DNA from: a bacterium
GTDB lineage: Bacteria; Patescibacteriota; Gracilibacteria; UBA1369; LOWO2-01-FULL-3
Assembly (NCBI GenBank): GCA_027622635.1
Contig: JAQBYK010000028.1
Coordinates: 1 to 11,400 of the forward strand
DNA: 11,400 bases
Reading direction: 5' to 3'
A program made the position numbers and the translations under genes. Within the stretch, counting starts at the first letter, position 1. Each line of letters opens with the position of its first letter. Positions 4,955 to 11,400 of the stretch are shown in pieces. The notes beneath the pieces were generated by a model. It was not told the origin of the DNA, searched no databases, and was given only the letters and a program-made list of their open reading frames with translations.

Positions 4955-7669
4955 ATGGAGTTTCAGATAGAAAAAGCCTACGAAGCAAAAAAATACGAGG
5001 ACAAAATTTATGAAAAGTGGGAGAAGAGTGGAGCTTTTTCACCAAAAATTGATAAAAAGAAAAAACCATTCATCATTTCAATGCCTCCACCAAATGCAAC
5101 GGGCCAGTTGCACCTTGGCCACGCAACCATGTTAGCTGTAGAGGACATCATGATCAGGTACCACAGAATGAAAGGGGACTGCAGTTTGTGGCTCCCCGGG
5201 ACAGACCATGCGGCAATTGCTACTCAAAGCGTAGTTGAAAAACAGCTTCAAAAAGGTGGGATCAAAAATCCCAGAAAAGATTTAGGAAGGGAAAAATTAA
5301 TAAATGAAATCAAGAAATTCGTCTTGGAAAGTCAAAGCACTATTCGAAATCAAGTAAGAAAAATGGGGGCAAGCTGTGACTGGAAAAGGGAAAAATACAC
5401 ATTGGATGAGGATATGAATTTAGCGGTCAACACTCTTTTTAAATACATGTACGAGGACAAGCTGATCTATCGTGGAGGAAGAATAGTCAATTGGGACCCA
5501 AATATGCAAACAACGGTTGCAGATGACGAAATGGAATATATCGAAGAAAAGGCAAAATTTTATTACTTCCAGTATGGTCCGGTTGTCATTGGTACTGCAA
5601 GACCTGAGACGAAATTTCTCGATAAGGTTATAGTGGTTCACCCAAAAGATAAACGCTACAAGAAATTAATAGGTAAAGAATTTGATATAGAATGGATTGA
5701 TGGGAAGATTAAAGCCAAAGTCATCGGCGATGAATGTGTAGATATGAAACTCGGTACCGGAGCGATGACGATTACACCGGCTCACAGTCTTGTGGACTTT
5801 GAATTAGCACGGAAATACAAGTTGGGGACTGAACAAATCATTGATTTCGATGGGAAAATACGTGTTGAAGTTTCAAAAGATTTTGGTGGGATGCCGATTG
5901 AGAAAGCAAGAGAGAAAATAGTTGAAAAACTTGATAAAAAGGGATTACTGGTGAAAATAGACGAAGAATACATTCACAATATATCAGTAAATTATCGTGG
6001 CAAGGGCATTATTGAACCACAAGTAATGAAGCAGTGGTTTATAGATGTAAACAAAAAGGTGATCGATTGGAAAGGAAAAAAATGCAGCATCAAACAAGTT
6101 CTGCAGGACACAGTTAGGTCTAAGATGATAGAAATTATACCTAAGCGATTCGAAAAGATATATTTTCACTGGATTGATAATCTTAAGGACTGGTGCATAT
6201 CCAGACAAATTTGGTGGGGTCATCAGCTACCTATTTGGTACAAAGTTAGTCCGGAACAAGAAAAAGCATTCAAAGCAAAGAAGGACGTATCAAGCTTTTT
6301 TCTTGAGATACTGGGCATAGATGGTGAAACTCATTATGGGACCGAAAAACCAAAAAGCGGGAACTGGATAAGAGATCCTGACACTTTGGATACCTGGTTT
6401 AGCTCTGCATTATGGACATTCGCAACACTTGGGTGGCCTGAAAAAACAAAAGAACTGGAATATTTTCACCCAACAAATGTACTTGAGACTGGATACGACA
6501 TACTTTTCTTTTGGGTAGCAAGAATGATTTTGGCGTCAACATACGCACTACGCAAAGACGGACTCAATGAAGAAAGTACAATTCCATTTAAAACAGTGTA
6601 CCTTCACGGCCTAATTCGTGATAGACATGGTAAAAAAATGAGCAAATCAAATCCGGAGACTTGTATTGATCCACTTGATATGATCAAAAAATACGGAGCG
6701 GATGCGCTTAGACTTAGTCTCGTTATAGGCTCAAGTCCCGGAAATGACATGAGACTTTATGAAGAAAAAATTGCCGGATACAGAAATTTCATAAATAAAA
6801 TATGGAATGCCACACGATTTGGATTGATGAATATTGAAAAAGATGATTTGAAAAAAGAATTTGAAGGAGGAATGATCAAGACTTTTGCTGACAAGTGGAT
6901 TCTTACTAAGCTACAAAATTTGATTAAGGAAGTTGATAAAGATCTCGAAAAACAGAGGTTATCCGATGCCGGCACAAAGATATACGAATTTCTATGGGGA
7001 CAATGCTGCGATTGGTATCTGGAAACATCAAAGGGAGATGATAAAAATCCGGCAGTACTTATATTTGTACTGAAAAGCACATTAAAACTATTACATCCAT
7101 TTGTGCCATTTGTAACAGAGAAACTTTGGGAGTATTTGGAAAAAGACGGAGATCTCATAGCAGAGGATTGGCCAATATACGACAAAAACCTGGTTTTCAA
7201 AGAAGATAGCAAAACCATGGAATTGATTCATGAAGTAATATCTAAAATACGAAGTATTAGAGCGGAACTAAAAGTGGAAGCATCAAAAAAAATACATGCC
7301 ACAATATATGGTGGGAAATATGCCCCGCATTTAGAAGAAAAAAGGGATACAATTATGCGAATGGCAAGATTAGAGTCACTTGATATAAGTAAAAAAGGAG
7401 AAAAAGTGCCGCAATCAAAAGTGGCATTCGTTCAAAAAATAGAGATATACCTTCCTCTGAAAGATATGATTGACACACAAAAGGAGAGGAAAAGACTTGA
7501 AGGAGAATTTAGCAATATAGAGTCATTCATAAAAGGACTGGAGTCAAAACTGGCTAATAAGGGATTTATAAAAAATGCACCAAGTAATGTCTTTGATAGC
7601 GAAAAGCAAAAACTAAAGAAGGCACAAGAAACACTTAAAAGTATATCCGAACAATTGAAAAACATATAA
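4955..7669 (+). CDS. valS: Valyl-tRNA synthetase
   Basis: This cytoplasmic class I synthetase attaches valine to tRNA-Val and edits mischarged threonine. The 904-residue protein has the whole architecture. The N-terminal Rossmann segment carries PPPNATGQLHLGHA (44-57, HIGH motif as HLGH 53-56) and GTDHAAIATQ (82-91). The CP1 editing domain carries TARPET (214-219) and GTGAMTITPAHSLVDF, keeping the conserved Asp281 before Phe although the usual AHDPxD reads AHSLVD. The second Rossmann half has WCISRQIWWGHQLPIW, DTWFSSALW and KMSKS (561-565). An anticodon-binding helical domain (WNATRFG, HPFVPFVTEKLWEYL) is followed by a C-terminal coiled coil from about residue 830. Length is typical (870-960). 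The start MEFQIEKAYEAKKYE matches the family N-terminus. The stop TAA abuts the ATG of the next gene. Confidence 0.98.
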   Translation: MEFQIEKAYEAKKYEDKIYEKWEKSGAFSPKIDKKKKPFIISMPPPNATGQLHLGHATMLAVEDIMIRYHRMKGDCSLWLPGTDHAAIATQSVVEKQLQKGGIKNPRKDLGREKLINEIKKFVLESQSTIRNQVRKMGASCDWKREKYTLDEDMNLAVNTLFKYMYEDKLIYRGGRIVNWDPNMQTTVADDEMEYIEEKAKFYYFQYGPVVIGTARPETKFLDKVIVVHPKDKRYKKLIGKEFDIEWIDGKIKAKVIGDECVDMKLGTGAMTITPAHSLVDFELARKYKLGTEQIIDFDGKIRVEVSKDFGGMPIEKAREKIVEKLDKKGLLVKIDEEYIHNISVNYRGKGIIEPQVMKQWFIDVNKKVIDWKGKKCSIKQVLQDTVRSKMIEIIPKRFEKIYFHWIDNLKDWCISRQIWWGHQLPIWYKVSPEQEKAFKAKKDVSSFFLEILGIDGETHYGTEKPKSGNWIRDPDTLDTWFSSALWTFATLGWPEKTKELEYFHPTNVLETGYDILFFWVARMILASTYALRKDGLNEESTIPFKTVYLHGLIRDRHGKKMSKSNPETCIDPLDMIKKYGADALRLSLVIGSSPGNDMRLYEEKIAGYRNFINKIWNATRFGLMNIEKDDLKKEFEGGMIKTFADKWILTKLQNLIKEVDKDLEKQRLSDAGTKIYEFLWGQCCDWYLETSKGDDKNPAVLIFVLKSTLKLLHPFVPFVTEKLWEYLEKDGDLIAEDWPIYDKNLVFKEDSKTMELIHEVISKIRSIRAELKVEASKKIHATIYGGKYAPHLEEKRDTIMRMARLESLDISKKGEKVPQSKVAFVQKIEIYLPLKDMIDTQKERKRLEGEFSNIESFIKGLESKLANKGFIKNAPSNVFDSEKQKLKKAQETLKSISEQLKNI

Positions 7670-8593
7670 ATGAATTCATCACCATATTTTGAACAAGCTG
7701 AGCAAAATATCAATCTTCTAATATCGGAAGGAAAACTCAATGAAGCATACAAAAAATGTAATAACTTAATTTCGCAATATCCGGAAGAAGAGAGATTCAG
7801 AAAACTTAAAAATAAAATTGAGGAAGAGATATCTGAAATAAAGGAGGAATACCTGGAAAAAAATCTGAACGAAATTGAACAACTTTGGAAAGAAGAAAAA
7901 TTCTCAGAGATATTGGAAAAAATAAAGGAGCTACTTAACAATTACCCAAACAATCCAAAACTTTTAAAGCTAAGAGAAAAAACTTTGGTCGCATACAAGG
8001 ACAAAGTCAGAAAACAAAGTGAGGATTACACGGCAAAAGAGTCAGAAAGACTCGAGAAAATACTCGATAATGATACTGAGCATTTATTGGATGAAATTAT
8101 TCACCTTGAGAGAAACAATACAAACAATCCGGTAGTTCTCAAATTGACCGCTGTATTCAGAGAAAAATTAATCGAAAAAAAGATTGAAGACAGTAGCGAT
8201 CTAATTAAATCAAACAAAATTGAGGAGATAAATAGTCTAATTGTGGAGCTAAGGGGTATTGACCCAAACAGCGGAAAAATAATTGAATTAGAAAAAATAC
8301 TAAATCAAAAGACACAAAAAAGTGATTTGGAAAAGGCCCAACATTTAATAGCCGAAACTGAGAAAGAAATAAGAGAGTTAATCAAGTCGGAAAACTACGA
8401 TCAGGCAATAATGAAAGCAAAAGGGATTTTAGAAGTAGATCCGGAGAATGAAAATATAAGGAAGCTTCTGGTAAAAGCGGAGAATCTTCTTCCAAGGCAG
8501 AACAAAAAACTCTCAATAGAAGCAATTCTAAAAAACAAAGAAAAACTGGAAAGGGAATACAAAGAGGACAAAGACAAATTCATTAAGCTTTAA
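7670..8593 (+). CDS. TPR-like / coiled-coil repeat protein, function unknown
   Basis: The 307-residue, Glu/Lys-rich, wholly helical protein has no signal peptide or membrane segment. About five degenerate helix-turn-helix repeats of 35-40 residues can be seen: 11-50 (EGKLNEAYKKCNNLISQYPE), 66-105 (EEKFSEILEKIKELLNNYPN), 125-165, 174-212 and 231-272 (SENYDQAIMKAKGILEVDPE). The first, second and last are close to TPR consensus (A at position 8, Y/DP before the next unit). They probably form a protein-protein interaction scaffold. The ATG directly follows the valS TAA with no gap and no Shine-Dalgarno, so translation is likely coupled to valS. The last 11 bases overlap the 3' end of the convergent sigma-4/HARE gene. 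Whether it touches ValRS or is merely co-transcribed cannot be told from sequence. Confidence 0.8.
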   Translation: MNSSPYFEQAEQNINLLISEGKLNEAYKKCNNLISQYPEEERFRKLKNKIEEEISEIKEEYLEKNLNEIEQLWKEEKFSEILEKIKELLNNYPNNPKLLKLREKTLVAYKDKVRKQSEDYTAKESERLEKILDNDTEHLLDEIIHLERNNTNNPVVLKLTAVFREKLIEKKIEDSSDLIKSNKIEEINSLIVELRGIDPNSGKIIELEKILNQKTQKSDLEKAQHLIAETEKEIRELIKSENYDQAIMKAKGILEVDPENENIRKLLVKAENLLPRQNKKLSIEAILKNKEKLEREYKEDKDKFIKL

Positions 8594-9656
8594 GCCTATA
8601 CCTCTTACGACCAACTCTGACAAATTTCTTGTTATTCTTAAGTGCAAGCACAATAGTAATCTTCTTAACATGCCTCTGCTTCAAAACCAAATCAACTATC
8701 TCATCCTGAGACAGTTCATCTTTCTCCTCAAGTATTTTGTGGATAACCTGAGCAACAGTACCCCTCTCATAACCCCATTCGGAAAGAGCGTAAATACCAC
8801 GACCAATGAGGACAAAATTGTCATGCCTGATTAACTCGTTGTGAACAGCCTGCAAATTAACGGACCGATTATCAAAATTTGCAGCATCAATACTTTTTGC
8901 AATTTCTACAAAGTGGAGAGGTTTTCTTTCATTTCTTAGAACAAATAATATCTTATCCCTAAGAGTCCTTGGATGAATATGACGCCATTCCATAAGAGCA
9001 ACGGCATCATTACCCAAAAGTGTTAACCGCTTATCAATATCAATAAGCGACCTCATTTTGGTCAAATCAAAATCAATCTCAGAAAAAACAGTACTTAAAT
9101 CAGCATGTACACGATTTACATTTTCGGCATCTCCATATTTTTGCAACTGATTAATTAGCTGATTAGATGCATGCTTCAGGGTGAACTCAGCCAATTTAGA
9201 CTCTTTAACATGAGGATGAAAATTAATTGTATTACCAACGCATTCAATATCCTCATGCAAAACTAAAGACAAATCCAAACTTTCTCGATTAATTGAGTCG
9301 GTTTTGTCAGCGGGAACTAAAGTTAAAAGTTCATCAATCAAAGCAGACTTTCTGTATAGTCCACCGTGTTTTGAAAGCAATTGCAAAACATAGGAATGGA
9401 TCTCATGCAACGAGGTGTTGAATACATTTCGCTTCATTTTCATCAACGCATTCTTTTCAATTTGCCTGATTCTTTCACGCGTCACAGAAAATTCTCGGCC
9501 AATTTGTTCAAGTGTAAATCGCCCTTTACCATTTAGATTAAACCTTTTATTAACTACAGCCTTTTCCTTTTCAGACAAAAGAAGTAGTAAGTTCTCTACT
9601 AAAGGAGCTAGCTCTGACAAACTACTAACAACAGGCGCATCGCTGGTGCTATACAT
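8583..9656 (-). CDS. Sigma-70 region 4 / HARE-HTH transcription regulator (paralogue B)
   Basis: This 357-residue protein has the same three-part layout as the one at 193-1278. Sigma region 4 is at about 26-77 (LSEKEKAVVNKRF, TLEQIGREFSVTRERIRQIE). A helical middle of about 150 residues is poorly conserved between the two. HARE-HTH is at about 232-295 (KPLHFVEIAKSI, QAVHNELIRHDNFVLIGRG). A second winged helix at about 299-356 includes GYERGTVAQVIH and VLKQRHVKKITI. The blocks FSVTRERIRQIEK, WRHI-x-PR, KPLHFVEIA, QAVHNELIR, GYERGTVA and VLKQRHVKK are near-identical in both paralogues, while the middle differs, which suggests shared binding partners and different targets or inputs. It lacks sigma region 2. 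The start ATG at 9656 has a TATAAT-led upstream region and no Shine-Dalgarno. The 3' end overlaps the TPR-like gene by 11 bases, tail to tail. Confidence 0.85.
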   Translation of the reverse strand: MYSTSDAPVVSSLSELAPLVENLLLLLSEKEKAVVNKRFNLNGKGRFTLEQIGREFSVTRERIRQIEKNALMKMKRNVFNTSLHEIHSYVLQLLSKHGGLYRKSALIDELLTLVPADKTDSINRESLDLSLVLHEDIECVGNTINFHPHVKESKLAEFTLKHASNQLINQLQKYGDAENVNRVHADLSTVFSEIDFDLTKMRSLIDIDKRLTLLGNDAVALMEWRHIHPRTLRDKILFVLRNERKPLHFVEIAKSIDAANFDNRSVNLQAVHNELIRHDNFVLIGRGIYALSEWGYERGTVAQVIHKILEEKDELSQDEIVDLVLKQRHVKKITIVLALKNNKKFVRVGRKRYRLKA

Positions 9657-9690
9657 ATGGAATGAGATTATTAAGTAATGAGGTAGTCCG

Positions 9691-9722
9691 ATTATAAAAA
9701 CTTTTTGCTAAAGGAGCAAAAA
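9691..9722 (-). promoter_or_regulatory. TATAAT promoter with inverted repeat over the -35 region, upstream of paralogue B
   Basis: A perfect TATAAT lies on the minus strand at 9691-9696, giving a predicted start near 9684 and a leader of about 28 bases. The -35 position (9714-9719) has only a poor match and is covered by a perfect 8-base inverted repeat with a 5-base loop, TTTTTGCT (9702-9709) and AGCAAAAA (9715-9722). A poor -35 under a dyad is the layout of an operator- or activator-dependent promoter, but the dyad could also be a weak AT-rich hairpin. Confidence 0.4.
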
Positions 9723-9772
9723 AAAGGTCTTGTAATACTTGCCAAAATGATTCCTTGTTTAATAATTTGAAG

Positions 9773-10078
9773 CTAAGGTTCGAATATATAACCGGCACAA
9801 TATATGGTTCTAATAACCTGTTTGGAAATATGTGGCCTCATCCTTTGCCGCAGCTTACTAACATGTACATCAACGGTATTTGTGCTGCAACAAATATTTC
9901 TGTCCCAAACATCCTCCAATATTTGAGTCCTGGTCAAAACCTTGCCACTATTCTGCAAAAAATAAATCAACAAATTCATCTCTTTGTTGGGAAACTCAAT
10001 ACTGGTCCCATTCACAATGATTCTTCTTGTTTCCATTTGAACTGAGAATTCTAACATTAGATTCTTTAAATGAGCCAA
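9773..10078 (-). CDS. Receiver-less OmpR/PhoB-type winged-helix DNA-binding protein
   Basis: This 101-residue protein is essentially one transcriptional-regulator C-terminal (Trans_reg_C) domain. The first beta strands are followed by ETRRIIVNG and FPNKEMNLLIYFLQN. The positioning and recognition helices are LTRTQILEDVWDRN and STNTVDVHVSKLRQRM, and the wing is IRTIYCAGYIFEP, all standard for the family. A normal response regulator would carry a 120-residue receiver domain before this; here the frame closes with TGA four codons upstream. The first codon used is TTG at 10078, which keeps the full first strand. ATGs at 10057 and 10036 are alternatives that trim it. It probably binds direct-repeat DNA constitutively or through another partner. 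No histidine kinase is nearby. It diverges from the DUF3467-dtd-glyS operon and could regulate it. Confidence 0.82.
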   Translation of the reverse strand: MAHLKNLMLEFSVQMETRRIIVNGTSIEFPNKEMNLLIYFLQNSGKVLTRTQILEDVWDRNICCSTNTVDVHVSKLRQRMRPHISKQVIRTIYCAGYIFEP

Positions 10079-10145
10079 TTTTGACCTTCAAAGCTTTTGG
10101 AATCAAATCTTTGTGTGCAAAATCAATATTGTAACCTGCAATAAG

Positions 10146-10167
10146 TGTTGTTGAAGAGTTTACAACA
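10146..10167. repeat. Inverted repeat in the divergent promoter region
   Basis: TGTTGT (10146-10151) and ACAACA (10162-10167) form a perfect six-base inverted repeat with a ten-base spacer, between the winged-helix gene and the DUF3467 gene. The position suits an operator for either gene. The short length means chance is possible. Confidence 0.25.
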
Positions 10168-10175
10168 GCAAGGTC

Positions 10176-10204
10176 TTGATGATAACTTTAAAAAGTAAAA
10201 TAAT
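10176..10204 (+). promoter_or_regulatory. Candidate promoter of the DUF3467-dtd-glyS operon
   Basis: TTGATG (10176-10181) and AATAAT (10199-10204) are 17 bases apart, with 4 of 6 and 5 of 6 consensus matches. The predicted start near 10211 leaves a leader of only about six bases before the ATG at 10217. The whole spacer is filled by the near-palindrome TAACTTTAAAAAGTAA (10183-10198), related to the repeat at 1285-1298. Confidence 0.4.
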
Positions 10205-10216
10205 TAATCAAATAAT

Positions 10217-10471
10217 ATGAGTGATAAGAAACAATACAAAGTCAAACTCAGAGAAGAGTTAGAGGCAGGTGTTTACTCAAATGCGGTTTCAGTGCACGTA
10301 AACAACAACGAAGTAATCCTGGACATGGCATATACAATGCCAAATATGCCTGAACCGATGATAAAAATAGTGAGTAGGGTGAATATGAGTCATAAAACCG
10401 CAGAATCATTCCTCAATGTCTTATCAAACGCGATACTTGATTTTAAAAACAAGCAAAAAAAGAAAGAATGA
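10217..10471 (+). CDS. DUF3467-family protein
   Basis: The 84-residue protein matches the small DUF3467 family in pattern and length. It has an acidic turn ending EELEAGVYSN, a strand segment VSVHVNNNEVILDMAY, the MP-x-MPEPMIKIVSRV stretch that in relatives reads as PG-x-x-x-x-V-x-SR-I/V, and a C-terminal helix HKTAESFLNVLSNAILDF followed by a lysine-rich tail. The family's function is not established, and no catalytic residues are apparent. Its TGA overlaps the dtd ATG (ATGA at 10468-10471), so translation of the two should be coupled. There is no Shine-Dalgarno, and the leader is predicted to be very short. The family assignment is by eye on these segments. Confidence 0.8.
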   Translation: MSDKKQYKVKLREELEAGVYSNAVSVHVNNNEVILDMAYTMPNMPEPMIKIVSRVNMSHKTAESFLNVLSNAILDFKNKQKKKE

Positions 10472-10911
10472 GAGCTGTTATTCAAAAATCAGGCAAAGCA
10501 AATGTAGAAATCAATAATCAAATACATTCTGAAATTGAGTCCGGACTGGTAATACTGGTAGGCATCAACAATGATGATACGTCAGCGGATATCGACTATC
10601 TGGTCGAAAAAATATCAAATCTCAGATTATTTGAAGAAGGTGAGAAACATTTCGAAAAATCCATATTGGATACAAAAAAAGAAGCACTTATAATTTCACA
10701 ATTCACACTTTATGCAAGCTGTGAAAAAGGTCGTAGACCCGATTTCAATCAAGCAGCCAAACCGGAAATTGCAAAGCCGATGTATCAAGAATTTATTAAC
10801 AAAATGAAAGAAAAGGGGATAAAGGTGAAAACCGGAATTTTTGGTGCTATGATGAACGTAACTCTTAGAAATGAGGGACCAATAACAATAATAATAAATA
10901 GCAAATCATGA
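10468..10911 (+). CDS. dtd: D-aminoacyl-tRNA deacylase
   Basis: DTD hydrolyses D-aminoacyl-tRNAs and, as known for the family, also removes achiral glycine mischarged on tRNA-Ala. The 147-residue protein is full length. It starts MRAVIQKSGKANV, the family N-terminus. It carries the first active-site motif SQFTLYA (77-83) and a KGRRPDFNQAA segment (87-97). The second motif NEGPIT (135-140) belongs to the Gly-cisPro chiral-selectivity element, read as NxGPxT. All diagnostic residues are present. It overlaps the DUF3467 gene by four bases upstream and glyS by four bases downstream. The purine-rich tract before the ATG is the nearest thing to a ribosome binding site in this operon. Confidence 0.96.
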   Translation: MRAVIQKSGKANVEINNQIHSEIESGLVILVGINNDDTSADIDYLVEKISNLRLFEEGEKHFEKSILDTKKEALIISQFTLYASCEKGRRPDFNQAAKPEIAKPMYQEFINKMKEKGIKVKTGIFGAMMNVTLRNEGPITIIINSKS

Positions 10912-11400
10912 ACGATCTAATGGAAAAAGTAGTGTCACTATGCAAAAGAAGGGGATTTATCTTCCCTGGTTCGGATATATATGGGGGATTCGCAAACACC
11001 TGGGATTATGGGCCTTATGGGATTCAATTAAAAGAAAACATAAAGAATTTTTGGTGGAAAACATTCGTACAACAAAGGGCGGACATTGTTGGAGTAGACT
11101 CCTCAATCCTAATGAATCCGAAAGTGTGGGAAGCATCCGGGCACCTATCATCCTTCTCGGATCCACTCATGGATTGTAAAAACTGCAAAGAAAGAATTAG
11201 AGGAGATAAACTCATTGAAGAAAATCTGGGAATTGAAAAAGCTGCGGGAAAATCATTAAAGGAAATTGGCGAAATTATTAAGAAGGAAAACCTCAAATGT
11301 CCTAAATGCGGCAAGTGCGATTTCACCGAAGCGCGAGCATTTAACATGATGTTTAAAACTCACCAGGGAGTGGTGGAAGAAAGTTCTACCGCAGTTTACC
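10908..11400 (+). CDS. glyS: Glycyl-tRNA synthetase (single-chain, dimeric type), N-terminal part
   Basis: The frame begins at the ATGA overlap with dtd and stays open to the window edge (164 codons). It reads MNDLMEKVVSLCKRRGFIFP and then GSDIYGGFANTWDYGPYG, the motif 1-proximal signature of the alpha-2 class II GlyRS. IVGVDSSILMNPKVWEASGH follows. A zinc-binding-like insertion has CxxC pairs at residues 90/93 and 131/134 (CPKC). Then come EARAFNMMFKTH and EESSTAVY. Bacterial tetrameric GlyQ/GlyS enzymes look quite different, so this is the single-chain (GRS1-like) form. The remaining catalytic motifs and anticodon domain lie beyond 11400. An in-frame ATG at 10920 is an alternative start, but the ATGA overlap favours 10908. 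Confidence 0.95.
   Translation, partial: MNDLMEKVVSLCKRRGFIFPGSDIYGGFANTWDYGPYGIQLKENIKNFWWKTFVQQRADIVGVDSSILMNPKVWEASGHLSSFSDPLMDCKNCKERIRGDKLIEENLGIEKAAGKSLKEIGEIIKKENLKCPKCGKCDFTEARAFNMMFKTHQGVVEESSTAVY

Noticed and set aside
7432..7941. 169-codon minus-strand open frame
   Set aside because: Ser/Phe-rich shadow of the Lys/Glu-rich end of valS and the start of the TPR-like gene.
10079..10190. Possible frameshifted receiver domain upstream of the winged-helix gene
   Set aside because: The alternate frame peptide shows no receiver hallmarks (no acidic pair, phospho-acceptor Asp or conserved Lys) and is too short for a receiver.
10468..10911. UGA recoded as glycine (Gracilibacteria-type code)
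   Set aside because: TGA lies exactly at the expected ends of the DUF3467 gene and dtd, and both proteins are of normal family length, so TGA is a stop.
11024..11347. 107-codon minus-strand open frame
   Set aside because: Shadow of glyS, whose frame on the plus strand shows unmistakable synthetase motifs.

Overview
The window is AT-rich, densely packed bacterial DNA. It looks like a Candidate Phyla Radiation (Patescibacteria) genome, and a Peregrinibacteria-like lineage is my best guess. The reasons are very short intergenic gaps, two uncharacterised sigma-region-4/HARE-HTH proteins, short lineage-type hypotheticals, and almost no Shine-Dalgarno sequences. TGA ends real genes here (the DUF3467 gene and dtd), so the code is standard and not the UGA=Gly code of Gracilibacteria/Absconditabacteria. 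The lineage is an inference from gene content, not a marker-gene placement.

Left part (1-2260). The minus strand carries the N-terminal part of a HIT-family protein cut by the window edge. Upstream of it, also on the minus strand, is a 361-residue regulator with a sigma-70 region 4 followed by HARE-HTH and a second winged-helix-like module. A tRNA-Leu(UAG) with encoded CCA lies on the plus strand, followed by a minus-strand hypothetical of 196 residues.

Middle (2260-4950). A non-coding block of about 185 bases contains imperfect inverted repeats. A minus-strand operon then reads, in transcription order, hypothetical helical protein - nadA - nadC. These last two are the final two steps of de novo nicotinate mononucleotide synthesis from iminoaspartate. 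The operon starts from a perfect TTGACA-17-TATAAT promoter placed so that the mRNA should begin at or next to the ATG (leaderless). nadB is not in the window.

Right part (4955-11400). Plus-strand valS is followed without any gap by a TPR-like/coiled-coil protein. That gene overlaps by 11 bases, tail to tail, with a second sigma-region-4/HARE-HTH regulator on the minus strand, a clear paralogue of the one on the left. Next comes a minus-strand, receiver-less OmpR/PhoB-type winged-helix protein. Divergent from it is a tightly coupled plus-strand operon (ATGA overlaps at both junctions): a DUF3467 protein, D-aminoacyl-tRNA deacylase (dtd) and glycyl-tRNA synthetase, which runs off the right edge.

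The theme is housekeeping translation (two synthetases, a proofreading deacylase, a tRNA) and NAD synthesis. It is interleaved with three small DNA-binding proteins, two of which are paralogues that look like RNA polymerase-associated factors. No phage, CRISPR array, intact insertion sequence or defence gene was seen.
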